64,000 nucleotides of DNA from Noviherbaspirillum suwonense (GCF_900182955.1 NZ_FXUL01000001.1:1-64000); one strand, 5' to 3'; positions 17,209 through 26,780 are shown, numbered from the stretch's first letter. Notes: a model not told the origin generated them from the letters alone. Program-made: numbers and translations.

Positions 17209-17604
17209 CTAGCTCCCCCAGCCAAGGTAGCTGGATGCGGCCCAGTACAGCATGCCCAGCCAGATCGCCACGATCACCGCCGCGCCGGCGTAACTTGCCG
17301 GCCGGCTTTTTTCCTTCTCCATCCAGGCCTGCGCCTGCATCCGGCATTCATCGATCACATGGCCGGGAAGCAGCCGCACCGCGAGCCAGATCAGCGCCGG
17401 CAGCAGCAGCGCCTCGTCGAGATAACCGAGCACCGGGATGAAATCCGGAATCAGGTCGATCGGGCTCAATGCATAGGCGGCGGCAAAGATGCACAGCGCC
17501 TTGGCCAGCAGCGGCGTATCGGGGTGGCGGCGCGCAAACCAGAGCATGACCACGTCGCGCTTGATGCGGCGCGCCCAGGCCGTAACGGACACAAGGACGC
17601 TCAT
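17209..17604 (-). CDS. YkvA-family (DUF1232) membrane protein
   Basis: The 131-residue product contains the DUF1232 core: HPDTPLLAKALCIFAAAYALSP followed by IDLIPDFIPVLGYLDE, the hallmark of the family. A hydrophobic C-terminal helix (about residues 105-125) suggests inner-membrane anchoring. Function is unknown across the family. Its ATG overlaps the stop of the upstream EamA gene by four bases, so the two are translationally coupled. Confidence 0.88.
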   Translation of the reverse strand: MSVLVSVTAWARRIKRDVVMLWFARRHPDTPLLAKALCIFAAAYALSPIDLIPDFIPVLGYLDEALLLPALIWLAVRLLPGHVIDECRMQAQAWMEKEKSRPASYAGAAVIVAIWLGMLYWAASSYLGWGS

Positions 17605-18023
17605 CCGCGCGCCATCACCAGCAGGCCGGCGACGATCAGCCCTGCGCCGACCAGCTTGGCCGTGGTCACCGTTTCATGCAGCACCCAGAATGACAGCAGC
17701 ACCGCGATGACGACGCTGCCCTTGTCGATCAGCGCCACGGTGGAAACGTCGCCGAGCTTGATCGCCTTGTAATAGAAGATCCACGAGCCTGCGGTGGTGA
17801 CCGCCGACGCGGCCAGCCACAGGATGTTGCGCGCGTCGAGCGACGCCAGCTCCGAGGCCGGCACCACCGCGGCGGCGAACATCAGCACGAACACGAAGAC
17901 GAAACAGGTCCGCACCGCCAGGCCCAGGTCGCCTGAAATGCCGGACAGGCCGAGCTTGGCGATGACGGAGGTGAAGCCGGCAAACGCCATCGAGATGAAT
18001 GCGTAGACAATCCAGCGTTCCAT
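17601..18023 (-). CDS. EamA/DMT-family small transporter, single domain
   Basis: A 140-residue protein of about five hydrophobic helices corresponding to one EamA unit, ending GLIVAGLLVMARG. Full DMT transporters have two units, so this one probably works as a dimer. The segment YYKAIKLGDVSTVALIDKGSVV is typical. I chose ATG 18023 with AAGGAG 6 bases upstream. Substrate is unknown. Confidence 0.85.
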   Translation of the reverse strand: MERWIVYAFISMAFAGFTSVIAKLGLSGISGDLGLAVRTCFVFVFVLMFAAAVVPASELASLDARNILWLAASAVTTAGSWIFYYKAIKLGDVSTVALIDKGSVVIAVLLSFWVLHETVTTAKLVGAGLIVAGLLVMARG

Positions 18024-18147
18024 GGGCCGTGCTCCTTCAATGACGGTTGGAAGGGAACGAATGGCCGCAGCGGCATTCGTCGCTTTCAGGCACAGTATAA
18101 AAGGACACCGGGCCGGGCCTGGGCGCAATGCGCAGGCCCGGCTGTCG

Positions 18148-19371
18148 CTAGGCGGCCCAATAACGCTTGAGGTCGATGAAGTTCCACTGCGCCGGATCTT
18201 CGCTTTTCGCGATCTGCTCGCGCTCGCCGGGCAGGCCCAGGTCGATGACGACAGGCGTCAGATGGGTGTTCGACTTGGTGGAGAAAAAGACCCGGACGCG
18301 CGGCGTCAGCAGCGATGTCTCGCTTTGCTCGATGACCACGCCCAGGCGTCCCGAGGTCAGCCGCACCAGCGTGCCCATCGGGTAGATGCCTACCGATTTC
18401 ACGAAGGCCCGGTACAGCTGCGCATCGAAGTGGGTGTCGCACCACGACGCCATTTTCTTGATCGACTCGGCAGCGGGCCAGCCCTGCTTGTAGGCCCGGT
18501 CGGACGTGATCGCATCGTAGACGTCGCAGATGGCGCCCATCCGCGCATAGAGGCTGATCTGCTCGCCTTTCAGGCCGTGCGGATAGCCGCTTCCATCCAT
18601 CTTCTCGTGATGGTGCAGGCAGACATCCATTGCGATCTCGCCGATCTGGCCGGCCTGCACCAGCATGTCGTAGCCGGCCTGAGGATGCTGCCGCACGGCG
18701 GTGAATTCATCGTCCGACAGCTTGCCCGGCTTGTTGAGTATGGCCTGCGGCACCGCCATCTTGCCGATGTCATGCAGCAGCCCGGCCGCGCCCGCTTCCC
18801 TCACGGCTTCCGGGTCGAGGTTTATCTGCCGGGCCAGCGCAATCATCAGCGCACAGACCGCGATGCTGTGCATATAGGTATAGTCGTCCTGGTTCTTCAG
18901 GCGCGCCAGGCTGACCAGCGCGGTCGCGTTCCGGGCGATCGACTCCGAGATGTCGTCGATCACCATGTCGGTGGCGGAAAGGTCGACCGCCTTGCCCATC
19001 CGCACGTCGGTGAACATGGCGGTGACGGCGGCCTTCGAGCGTGCGATGACCTGCGCGGCCACCTTCATCTCCTGCTCCGCCGATACCTTGACCGGCGGCG
19101 GCCGGGGCGCGGGTGGCCGGGGCGTCGGCGCCGCGGGCGGCTGCACGGCTGCCGTCACGGGCGGCGCAGCGCTGGCTTCCGGCGCGACATCCAGCCCCTT
19201 GGCGGTGTCGATCACTGCATGCCTGACGCCGCTCTTGCGCACCAGCTCGATTTCCTCGGCGCTCTCCAGGAGTCGCGACGTCTTCCAGAAAGGATTGCTC
19301 AGCCATGACCCTGGCAGTTTCTCCAGGTACATGCCGACACGGAGTTGCGTAGTGCTGATCTGTTTTTGCAT
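18148..19371 (-). CDS. HD-GYP domain protein with DUF3391 N-terminus (probable c-di-GMP phosphodiesterase)
   Basis: The 407-residue protein begins with a DUF3391 domain (about residues 3-70) followed by a Pro/Ala-rich linker (about 70-100). The HD-GYP domain carries all main motifs: HSIAVCALM, HDIGK, HHHEKMDGSGYPHGL and the DVYDAITSDRAYKQ segment. HD-GYP enzymes hydrolyse c-di-GMP; intact motifs suggest activity. The protein is soluble with no TM segments. It follows an MCP gene on the same strand. Confidence 0.9.
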   Translation of the reverse strand: MQKQISTTQLRVGMYLEKLPGSWLSNPFWKTSRLLESAEEIELVRKSGVRHAVIDTAKGLDVAPEASAAPPVTAAVQPPAAPTPRPPAPRPPPVKVSAEQEMKVAAQVIARSKAAVTAMFTDVRMGKAVDLSATDMVIDDISESIARNATALVSLARLKNQDDYTYMHSIAVCALMIALARQINLDPEAVREAGAAGLLHDIGKMAVPQAILNKPGKLSDDEFTAVRQHPQAGYDMLVQAGQIGEIAMDVCLHHHEKMDGSGYPHGLKGEQISLYARMGAICDVYDAITSDRAYKQGWPAAESIKKMASWCDTHFDAQLYRAFVKSVGIYPMGTLVRLTSGRLGVVIEQSETSLLTPRVRVFFSTKSNTHLTPVVIDLGLPGEREQIAKSEDPAQWNFIDLKRYWAA

Positions 19372-19456
19372 CGATTTGCAGTTGAAAGTCTTGTGTGTCC
19401 AGTGTGTCTTGCCGGTCTTGCATGACAGGCCGTTGCCCGGCCCGGCGACGGTTTTA

Positions 19457-20902
19457 TCATGCGGCAGGCAGCAGCGTCACGCGTGCATCGAGCCGGAACA
19501 CGCCGACCGCGCCCAGCAGTTGCGATGCCTGCGCATGCATGCTTGCGGTAGCGGCCGCGGCCTGCTCGACCAGCGCGGAATTCTGCTGCGTCGACTGGTC
19601 GATCGCCTCCATTGCGCGATGGACTTCGCCGATGCTCTGCCGCTGCCGCTCGCTGGCCGAGACGATGTGCGTCATGATTTCACCAACCTTGTTGGTGGAC
19701 TCGACGATATCCGTCATCGTCCCCCCGGCCTGGCCGGCCAGCCTGCTGCCGTTGGCGATGGTCGCGACGGTATCGTTGATCAGGCCGGAAATTTCGCGGG
19801 CGGCGGTTGCGGAACGCTGCGCCAGCGCCCGCACTTCGCTCGCCACGACAGCGAAGCCGCGGCCGGATTCCCCGGCGCGCGCGGCTTCCACCGCCGCATT
19901 CAGCGCCAGCAGGTTGGTCTGGAACGCGATGCCGTCGATGACGCCGATGATTTCCACGATCTGGCGCGACTTGTGATGGATGCTGCTCATCACGTCCACC
20001 ACGTCGTTCACCACCGCACCGCCTTCCCGCGCCACCTTTTCCGCCTGCGCGGCAAGGTCGTTGGCCTGCTGCGCATTCTGATGGTTCTCCTCGACCGAGC
20101 GCGTGTATTGTCCCATGGCCGACGCGGTCTTTTCCAGGTTGGCCGCCTGCATCTCGGTGCGTTGCGACAGGTCGGCATTGCCGGCGGCGATTTCCCGCGC
20201 GGCGACCTGCATGGTCTCGGTGCCGTGCCTGACGCTGACGATGGCCGCATGCAGCGTCTGCATCATCTTGTCGAGGTTGCGCCCGGCATCGGTCATGTAG
20301 CCGCGCTCCTGCTGCGCCAGGTCGATCACGTCCGGCCCCGCACTGCCCAGCGCGCCAACCCGGGTGGTCAGCTCGGCTTCCTGCAGCGCCTGCCGATGCA
20401 TGACGACCGACAGATAGCCGAGCAGCGCGGCCTCCGCGACCACATAGCTGGCATGCACGAGAACCATGCCCAGGCCGGTGCGGGTAAAGCAGACGACGCC
20501 ATAACCCCATTCCTGCAGATAGTTGAAGCTCAGGTGGTGGACGGCGATCACCGCCGCCGCAGTCAGGATAGTGGCCCAGTCGCGATAGAAAAGCAGGAAG
20601 GCCAGCAGCGCGAAAATGCCGAAATGGACTTCCGTCATGCCGCCGGCCTGGTGGATATGCAGCGCCGCGAAAATCATCAGCGCCGCCGAGACGATGCAGC
20701 GCGTCAGGCGCGCGCCGGGAAGCATCAGCACAAAGCCGGCCGGCACCAGCACGGTCGGCAGGCCGATCGCGATTGCCCATTTCAACGTGTCGTGCAGGCC
20801 GGAGAGGGCAAACGACATGATGGAAAGTGCGACGAGGACGCCCAGCATGAGCCGGTCTGCCTGCCTGTAATTGGCGTGCAGGCGTGAACGAGTGTTGTTC
20901 AT
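19457..20902 (-). CDS. Methyl-accepting chemotaxis protein with a multi-helix membrane sensor
   Basis: A 481-residue chemoreceptor. The first 175 or so residues form about six membrane helices without a periplasmic domain and include the paired histidines of [14 protein letters not shown]. The C-terminal signalling domain has the hairpin tip near [24 protein letters not shown] (residues written here are part of the highly conserved region). There is no clear HAMP domain and no C-terminal CheR-binding pentapeptide. The ligand may be a membrane-soluble or redox signal; this is inference. Confidence 0.88.
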   Translation of the reverse strand: MNNTRSRLHANYRQADRLMLGVLVALSIMSFALSGLHDTLKWAIAIGLPTVLVPAGFVLMLPGARLTRCIVSAALMIFAALHIHQAGGMTEVHFGIFALLAFLLFYRDWATILTAAAVIAVHHLSFNYLQEWGYGVVCFTRTGLGMVLVHASYVVAEAALLGYLSVVMHRQALQEAELTTRVGALGSAGPDVIDLAQQERGYMTDAGRNLDKMMQTLHAAIVSVRHGTETMQVAAREIAAGNADLSQRTEMQAANLEKTASAMGQYTRSVEENHQNAQQANDLAAQAEKVAREGGAVVNDVVDVMSSIHHKSRQIVEIIGVIDGIAFQTNLLALNAAVEAARAGESGRGFAVVASEVRALAQRSATAAREISGLINDTVATIANGSRLAGQAGGTMTDIVESTNKVGEIMTHIVSASERQRQSIGEVHRAMEAIDQSTQQNSALVEQAAAATASMHAQASQLLGAVGVFRLDARVTLLPAA

Positions 20903-21259
20903 TTTTAGTTGTAGATACGTTAAATGCTATGTCGGGGAAACAAAACACTGATGCGCCGCCCGGCGACTTTCAGTTAAAGCATCATAACGTATTTTCCTTG
21001 TGGAAACATTGCGTGTATCGAAATCCGCAATGCTTCTTCTCGGGCCATCATCTTCTGTAGTTTCTTGTCAACGCCATCATGGTTCGCATGGCCTGTTCTC
21101 GGGTGGAAAGCTCGATTTCGTCCAATAACTTTGGACTAAACATTGTCATTTTACGTAGTGGCAAAGCATCCAGGGCGTTCGAAGCAGCCTCGCCGTACCG
21201 GGACCCGGCGCACCGGGACGGGCTGCTACAGCGTCGCCGCTAAATATATTTGTTACCAA
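20903..21259. other. Intergenic region upstream of the MCP gene, no gene seen
   Basis: This relatively AT-rich stretch holds no convincing coding frame. One inverted repeat, CATTGCG (21007-21013) and CGCAATG (21026-21032), with a 12-base loop, is the only structure seen. It should contain the MCP promoter on the minus strand, but I see neither a clear sigma-70 nor a sigma-28 consensus. Confidence 0.4.
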
Positions 21260-21297
21260 AAATCAAAAATGCCCGGATGACGAACATATCCGGGCAC
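21260..21297 (-). terminator. Rho-independent terminator after pilC
   Basis: TGCCCGGAT (21270-21278) and ATCCGGGCA (21288-21296) make a 9-bp stem with a 9-base loop. On the minus strand the stem is followed by TTTTTGATTTTTGG. It ends the pilB-pilC transcript. Confidence 0.85.
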
Positions 21298-21372
21298 TCC
21301 CATTCGGCGGCGCAGCGTCAACTGCGCCGCTTCGCCGCTGGCTGCGGCTTTCAGCCGCCAGCCATCGCTGCC

Positions 21373-22593
21373 TTACACCACCGACCCCAGCTTGAAGATC
21401 GGAAGGTACATCGCCACCACCAGGCCGCCGATCAGCACGCCGAGGATGACCATGATCAGCGGCTCCATCAGGCTCGACAGCGACTTCACCGCCTCATCGA
21501 CTTCATCTTCATAGAAGTCGGCGACCTTGCCCAGCATCTGGTCCAGCGCGCCGGACTCCTCGCCGATCGCGACCATCTGGGTCACCATGTTCGGGAACAC
21601 ATCGGCATTCTGCATCGCGATGGTCAGGCTGGTGCCGGTGCTGACCTCGGTCTGTATCTTGCGCGTCGCATCCTGGTAGACCGCATTGCCGGAAGCGCCG
21701 CCGACCGAGTCCAGCGACTCCACCAGCGGTACGCCAGCGGCGAACATGGTTGCCAGGGTCCGGGTCCAGCGGGCGATCGTGGCTTTCTTCACCACTTCGC
21801 CGAAGATGGGCACCTTGAGCAGGATGGCGTCCATCTTGCGCTGCATCGGCACCGAGCGCCGCCATGCCTGGAAAAACAGGTAGAAGCCGCCGAACAGGCC
21901 GCCGAAGATGAAATACCAGTTGGCCACGAAAAAGTCCGAGAGCGACATCACGAACAGGGTCGGGGCGGGCAGGTCGGCCCCGAAACTGCTGAATACGCTC
22001 TTGAAGGCCGGCACCACCCAGATCATGATGACCGCCGTGACGATGAACGCCACGCCCAGGATGGACACCGGGTAGAACAGCGCCGACTTGATCTGGGCCT
22101 TGATCGCCAGTGTCTTTTCCTTGTAGATCGCGAGCCGGGTCAGCAGGTCTTCCAGGATGCCGGCCTGTTCGCCGGCGCCGACCAGGTTGCAGAACAGCGG
22201 GTCGAAATACAGCGGGAATTTGCGGAAGGCCTGGTTCAGGCTGGTGCCGGTCTCGACATCGCCGCGGATTTCCTGGATCAGCTTGGACACCGACGGGTTC
22301 GAGTGTCCCTTGGCGACGATATCGAAGGACTGCAGCAGCGGCACGCCGGCTTTCATCATCGTCGCCAGCTGCCGGGTAAACAGCGTAATGTCCTTGTCGG
22401 TCACCTTCTTGCCGCTGCGCAGCGACCGTTTCTTGACCTTGGTGACCAGGATGCCCTGGCGGCGCAGCGTGGCGCTGACGACGTTTTCGCCGCTGGCCCG
22501 CAGTTCCCCGCGCACCTGCTTGCCGCTGCGGTCGCGGCCTTCCCAGGTGTAGAGCGATTCCTTTATATGACTGGCGCTGGCGGCAATAGCCAT
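21373..22593 (-). CDS. pilC: Type IV pilus inner-membrane platform protein PilC
   Basis: The 406-residue protein has two GspF-type repeats. The first, with LFTRQLATMMKAGVPLLQSFDIV, starts near residue 70. The second, with WTRTLATMFAAGVPLVESLDSVGG, starts near residue 275. Membrane helices sit near residues 175-200, 220-250 and 375-400. PilC is the inner-membrane platform on which PilB acts during pilin assembly. It lies 10 bases after pilB on the same strand. Confidence 0.95.
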   Translation of the reverse strand: MAIAASASHIKESLYTWEGRDRSGKQVRGELRASGENVVSATLRRQGILVTKVKKRSLRSGKKVTDKDITLFTRQLATMMKAGVPLLQSFDIVAKGHSNPSVSKLIQEIRGDVETGTSLNQAFRKFPLYFDPLFCNLVGAGEQAGILEDLLTRLAIYKEKTLAIKAQIKSALFYPVSILGVAFIVTAVIMIWVVPAFKSVFSSFGADLPAPTLFVMSLSDFFVANWYFIFGGLFGGFYLFFQAWRRSVPMQRKMDAILLKVPIFGEVVKKATIARWTRTLATMFAAGVPLVESLDSVGGASGNAVYQDATRKIQTEVSTGTSLTIAMQNADVFPNMVTQMVAIGEESGALDQMLGKVADFYEDEVDEAVKSLSSLMEPLIMVILGVLIGGLVVAMYLPIFKLGSVV

Positions 22594-22603
22594 GGTGATT
22601 CCT

Positions 22604-24334
22604 TTATACGTTGGTGCAGCCGAGTACTTCTTCCAGGCTGGTGAGCCCAGCCTTCACTTTGGACAGGCCGGCCTCGCGCAGCGTCTTCACGCCGTCCAGC
22701 CTGGCCTGCGCCTCGATTTCCAGCGCGGTGCCGTGTGACAGGATGATTCTTTCGATCGCTTCCGAGATCGGCATGATCTGGTAGATGCCGACCCGTCCCT
22801 TGTAGCCGCTGCCGCTGCAGCGTTCGCAGCCGACCGCCTTGTACGACGTCCAGCTGCCGTCGATCTCGTCGTCGGTGAAGCCGGCTTCCAGCAGCGCCTC
22901 GTCCGGTATCGACGTCGCCTGCTTGCAGGTGCAGAGCCGCCGCGCCAGGCGCTGCGCGGTGATCATGATGACCGACGATGCGATGTTGAACGGCGCCACG
23001 CCCATGTTCATCAGGCGCGTCAGTGTGGAAGGCGCGTCATTCGTATGCAGCGTCGAGAACACCATGTGGCCGGTCTGCGCCGCCTTGATCGCGATGTCGG
23101 CGGTTTCCAGGTCGCGGATCTCGCCGACCATGATGATGTCCGGGTCCTGGCGCAGGAAAGCCTTGAGCGCGACCGGAAAGGTCAGCCCGGCGCGGTCGTT
23201 TACATTGACCTGGTTGACGCCGGGCAGGTTGATCTCGGCCGGGTCCTCGGCGGTGGAAATATTGATGCCGGGCTGGTTCAGGATGTTCAGGCAGGTGTAC
23301 AGCGACACGGTCTTGCCCGAGCCGGTCGGGCCGGTCACCAGCACCATGCCGTAAGGGCGCTGGATCGCATCCATCAGCAGCTCTTTCTGGTAGGGCTCGT
23401 AACCCAGCGACTCGATGCCCATCTGCGCCTGCGTCGCGTCGAGAATACGCATGACGATCTTTTCGCCGAACAGCGTCGGCAGCGTGCTGACGCGGAAGTC
23501 GATCGACCGCGCCTTCGACAGCACCAGCTTCATGCGGCCGTCCTGCGGCACGCGCTTTTCCGAAATGTCGAGCTTGGAAATGACCTTGATGCGCGACGCA
23601 AGCTTTTCCTTGATCGCCAGCGGCGGCTGCGCCACCTCCCGCAGCACGCCGTCGACGCGGAAGCGGATCTGGTAATACTTTTCGAACGGTTCGAAATGCA
23701 GGTCGGACGCGCCCATATTGATCGCGTCGATCAGGATTTTTTGCAGGAAGCGCACGACCGGCGCGTCGTCGATGTCGGTCGACAGGCCCTCGGCAGCTGC
23801 CCCGGCCGCTTCCTCGTCGACGAAATCGATATTGTCCAGCTCGTCGCCGATCAACTCGTTCAGGTTCTGCTCGTCGCTCTGGCCGAGCTTCTCGATGATG
23901 GAAACCAGTTGCTGGTGATCGACGATGACCGGTTCGACCATCATTTCGGTCTGGAACTTGATCTGCTCCAGCGCCTGCGTATTGGTCGGGTCGGACAAGG
24001 CCACCATCAGCCGGTTGCCGCGCTTGGCAAGCGCCAGCACCCGCTGGCTCTGCATCAGCTTGGCGTCGATTGCCTTTTCCGGCAGATTTGCCAGCTTGAA
24101 TGCCGAAAAGTCCAGCAGCGGGTAGCCGAAGGTGTCCGAGCAGAATATGGCCAGCGCGCGCGAATCGATCGCCTTGTCGCGCAACAACGCGTCGATCAGC
24201 GCTATCTTTTCGCCGACCGCTTTCTTGCTGCAGCTTTCCGCCTGCGCAGCCGTGATGCGCCCGGCCTGCAACAGGGACCGGGCCAAGCCTGACAGGGGCA
24301 TGCTTGAAACGGTATTTGGGGAAATTGCCGCCAT
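22604..24334 (-). CDS. pilB: Type IV pilus assembly ATPase PilB
   Basis: A 576-residue GspE/PilB-type secretion ATPase. The N-terminal MshEN/GSPII_E domain spans about residues 1-150. Walker A is GPTGSGKTVSLYT, the Walker B region is DPDIIMVGEIRD and the His box lies near QTGHMVFSTLHTNDAPSTLTRL. The zinc-binding tetracysteine is formed by CTC and CERC near residues 470-520. It powers pilus extension. Together with pilC it is separated from pilD by about 18 kb, unlike the usual pilBCD order. Confidence 0.96.
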   Translation of the reverse strand: MAAISPNTVSSMPLSGLARSLLQAGRITAAQAESCSKKAVGEKIALIDALLRDKAIDSRALAIFCSDTFGYPLLDFSAFKLANLPEKAIDAKLMQSQRVLALAKRGNRLMVALSDPTNTQALEQIKFQTEMMVEPVIVDHQQLVSIIEKLGQSDEQNLNELIGDELDNIDFVDEEAAGAAAEGLSTDIDDAPVVRFLQKILIDAINMGASDLHFEPFEKYYQIRFRVDGVLREVAQPPLAIKEKLASRIKVISKLDISEKRVPQDGRMKLVLSKARSIDFRVSTLPTLFGEKIVMRILDATQAQMGIESLGYEPYQKELLMDAIQRPYGMVLVTGPTGSGKTVSLYTCLNILNQPGINISTAEDPAEINLPGVNQVNVNDRAGLTFPVALKAFLRQDPDIIMVGEIRDLETADIAIKAAQTGHMVFSTLHTNDAPSTLTRLMNMGVAPFNIASSVIMITAQRLARRLCTCKQATSIPDEALLEAGFTDDEIDGSWTSYKAVGCERCSGSGYKGRVGIYQIMPISEAIERIILSHGTALEIEAQARLDGVKTLREAGLSKVKAGLTSLEEVLGCTNV

Positions 24335-24781
24335 AGGATGAGATCGAATAGTGTTTCAGCCGGACAAAAATCGCTCAGATGATGCCTGCAGGTGATTGAT
24401 CTGTAAAGGAAATGTGCCGGATCTGTATTTGCCTGTACACGGCCAAACAGCAATAGTCGCCAACCGCACCATACTTTACCAGAAGAAATTTATTTGTTGC
24501 TGTAAATCATTAATCCAGCAGGCGTGGCGGTGCAGGAAGGCGTCCAACTATCGCTATTTCGCAACTTGAGATACATTAGCGATGAGAAATTGTCATTAAT
24601 TCAGAATCGCTGAACGCTTGCCCTTAGTCGTTTTCGGCGCGAAGACCGAAAAATTAAGGGGTGAAGGTAGGTGGTATTTGTTAAAAGGCGATCGCCCGGG
24701 AGGACAGCCTTCGCTTGCCACGCGTCATTGCCTGGCAAGCTGCTTAGGAACGGGCGTGGCAGCCTGAGGGGGTTATACGTG
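24335..24781. other. Intergenic region upstream of pilB, no gene seen
   Basis: This 447-base AT-richer region should hold the pilB promoter on the minus strand. It contains a compound hairpin at 24621-24660 (entered separately) and a second inverted repeat, GCTTGCCA (24713-24720) with TGGCAAGC (24733-24740). I find no sigma-54 site with correct GG-N10-GC spacing and no convincing coding frame. Confidence 0.4.
24621..24660. repeat. Compound hairpin in the pilB upstream region
   Basis: Outer arms CCCTTA (24621-24626) and TAAGGG (24655-24660) and inner arms TTTTCGG (24631-24637) and CCGAAAA (24646-24652) are perfect complements separated by a small internal loop. There is no T-run on either side. 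It could be a structured leader of pilB or a boundary element. Confidence 0.55.
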
Positions 24782-25144
24782 TCAGCCGCCTTTTGCTGCT
24801 TCCACCAGGCATTTCGATAGCTTGTCGAAATGCTGCAGCGCCGCCTGTGTCAGTTCGATCTGCTTGCGCCGGCTGTCCTCGGTGTCGCTCAGCATGATCC
24901 ATCCCTTTTTGCGCATCGATTTCAGCCGGTTATGGACGGTAGCCGGCGAGCCGAATTCCTCTTTCGCCATCATGTCGCGTACCGACAGGCGTTCATGTTC
25001 CTGGCCCATCCGCGCCACGAGCGCAAGGATGCGTTCCTCGAGCGGATCCAGCGCTGGCAGGGCCGGCAAGCCGCGTATTGCATCCGCGAGCTGCAGGAAC
25101 CGCAGGTAGATGTCGGCAGGGCGGGTGGGTGTTTTCATGTACAT
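24782..25144 (-). CDS. MarR-like winged-helix regulator
   Basis: A 120-residue protein with a winged-helix core. LDPLEERILALVARMG is followed by the recognition region FGSPATVHNRLKSMRKKGWIML and the wing DTEDSRRKQIELTQ, as in MarR proteins. The dimerising helices are short. Two possible ATG starts (25144 and 25138) are adjacent and neither has a good Shine-Dalgarno. It is divergent from a membrane-protein gene at 25251 and may control it. Confidence 0.75.
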   Translation of the reverse strand: MYMKTPTRPADIYLRFLQLADAIRGLPALPALDPLEERILALVARMGQEHERLSVRDMMAKEEFGSPATVHNRLKSMRKKGWIMLSDTEDSRRKQIELTQAALQHFDKLSKCLVEAAKGG

Positions 25145-25250
25145 GGCGATGGTGAAGGTATCATGCCAGAGCGTAAAAGCAAGTCGATCGTACTGAGTCT
25201 GCGTTTATTGCTGTTTCCATCAACTTATTCTATCTTATCCAGAACACGCC

Positions 25251-25808
25251 TTGCCCATTTCCCGACTCCGCCTGCAGTTTGCGATGGTTCTGGCCACCAT
25301 CGCGTTGTTTCTCCTGATGCTCGCAATAAATGAGTGGCTGTTCAAGCATGCCGAATTCGTCCCGGGCATCAACTGGATCTACCTGCCGGCTGGAATAAGG
25401 CTGCTGTCGACGCTGCTATTCGGCGGCGCCGGCGCGATAGGATTGCTGATCGTGTCCTGGCTGGTCTCGTTCTTCTACTTCTTCCCCAATGATTTCATGC
25501 GCGCTTTTGTCGGCGGCATCGTCGCGACGATTGCGCCATATGGCGTCTACAAGCTTGCCCAGTACGCTTTCGGCCTGCATGCATCGCTGGCGAACCTGAC
25601 GCCCAGGCGCCTGCTGATCTGCATCGTCGGCTGCTCGTTCGCCAGCCCGCTGCTGCACCACTTGTGGTTTGCGCTGCATGGCGATCCGCAGCCTTTGCTG
25701 GACGGCTTCGTGGTGATGTTCGTCGGGGATTTGAATGGGACGCTGCTGGTGGTGTACGCGGTGAAGACGGGCTTATGGTTTTTGCCCCGTACAGCAGGCA
25801 GGCGGTAG
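25251..25808 (+). CDS. Integral membrane protein of unknown function (MASE1-like features)
   Basis: A 185-residue protein with about five hydrophobic helices and the segments FVPGINWIYLPAGIRLL and LLIVSWLVSFFYFFPNDF. The INWIYLPAGIR-like element resembles MASE1-type membrane sensors, but no output domain is attached. The start may be TTG 25251 or ATG 25284; neither has a strong ribosome site. It is divergent from the MarR-like gene, 106 bases away. Confidence 0.65.
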   Translation: MPISRLRLQFAMVLATIALFLLMLAINEWLFKHAEFVPGINWIYLPAGIRLLSTLLFGGAGAIGLLIVSWLVSFFYFFPNDFMRAFVGGIVATIAPYGVYKLAQYAFGLHASLANLTPRRLLICIVGCSFASPLLHHLWFALHGDPQPLLDGFVVMFVGDLNGTLLVVYAVKTGLWFLPRTAGRR

Positions 25809-25832
25809 ATCGCTGCCGGAGGGAGAAATGAA

Positions 25833-25864
25833 AAAAATCCATAGTCTGGGGACTATGGATTTTT
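25833..25864. terminator. Bidirectional Rho-independent terminator
   Basis: Arms aaaaatccatagtc (25833-25846) and gactatggattttt (25851-25864) are perfect 14-bp complements with a 4-base loop. There are A/T tracts on both sides. It lies between the convergent membrane-protein and PEP-CTERM genes and suits both directions. Confidence 0.9.
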
Positions 25865-25916
25865 AAGGGTTTTAATCGGCCTCAGTTCACTAATGCCTGG
25901 ACCCGAGGCCGAAATC

Positions 25917-26732
25917 TTAGATCGTTTTGCTGCGGCGACGATTCAGACCCAAGGCCACCAGCCCAAGGCCCAGCAGCACCACGCTTGCAGGTTCCGGAAC
26001 ATCGAACACCACGTCGAGAGAGCCATTGATTACTTGGCGTCCGCCTGCATTGAAATTGTTCAATTGGCCCGATTGGAAAGAAAGCGGATAGAACGGTGTT
26101 GGCGAAGTGAAGAATTTTTCTCCTGCAGCGGTCAACTCGAAAGTCGTTGTGGAGCCGAAGCTACCGCAATTGATGCCCGAGCCACCACCTGATTTGCATG
26201 TTGACAAGCCTTTGTCGAGTTCGCCAGCACCTGCAACCGGCTTGCCTGTAGCAAGCTGGATGTCCCCTGCAGTTCCAGTAGCGGTGAACGTGCCTTGGTC
26301 ATTTGCATCGTACGATGTGTTGAGGTTTGGATCCAAAAATACGGACAGCAATCCGGTAGTACTAGGATTAAAGGTAAATGTCGTTTTATTACCATTTACT
26401 GAATAGATGCCATCTGCGCTGTATATCGCATACAGGCCATAATTTACAGTGAGGCCAGTGTAGCCAGCATCGTATGACTTCACACCGTCATTGCTGACGA
26501 ATGCTGCTGCTTTCCAATAAAGATCGACGTGAAAAGTACCGGCATTGCTGAAGTTGATTATTTCAACGTAATTGCCGGTAATTTTATCTGCAGTGAAGAC
26601 GACGTTCTTACCGCCGATATTTGCGTCGACCGTGAAATCCGGGAAAAGCTGATCTGCCGAAGCACTGGCGCTGAAGCCCAGCGTGGCGATTACTGCACAT
26701 GCCAACAAAGTTTTGCGAATTGTATTTTTCAT
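25917..26732 (-). CDS. pepA: PEP-CTERM protein resembling flocculation-associated PepA
   Basis: A 271-residue exported protein. It has signal peptide MKNTIRKTLLACAVIATLGF ending at ASASA and a beta-rich body with FTADKITGNYVEIINF, TGLTVNYGLYAIY and SGQLNNFNAGGRQVINGSLD. The C-terminal PEP-CTERM sorting signal is VPEPASVVLLGLGLVALGLN plus RRR. PEP-CTERM proteins are processed by exosortase (none in this window) and linked to extracellular matrix. The body pattern matches, as I recall the family, the PepA group tied to floc formation in Zoogloea. AGGGAG lies upstream of the ATG. Not the aminopeptidase also called PepA. Lower GC than its neighbours. Confidence 0.8.
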   Translation of the reverse strand: MKNTIRKTLLACAVIATLGFSASASADQLFPDFTVDANIGGKNVVFTADKITGNYVEIINFSNAGTFHVDLYWKAAAFVSNDGVKSYDAGYTGLTVNYGLYAIYSADGIYSVNGNKTTFTFNPSTTGLLSVFLDPNLNTSYDANDQGTFTATGTAGDIQLATGKPVAGAGELDKGLSTCKSGGGSGINCGSFGSTTTFELTAAGEKFFTSPTPFYPLSFQSGQLNNFNAGGRQVINGSLDVVFDVPEPASVVLLGLGLVALGLNRRRSKTI

Positions 26733-26780
26733 GATTGGGCTCCCTGGGATGACATCAATAAGTTTCTTGCTATCATTGCT

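Noticed and set aside
24440-24475. Sigma-54 site for pilB (TTGGCGACTATTGCT)
   Set aside because: GG-to-GC spacing is 8 instead of 10.
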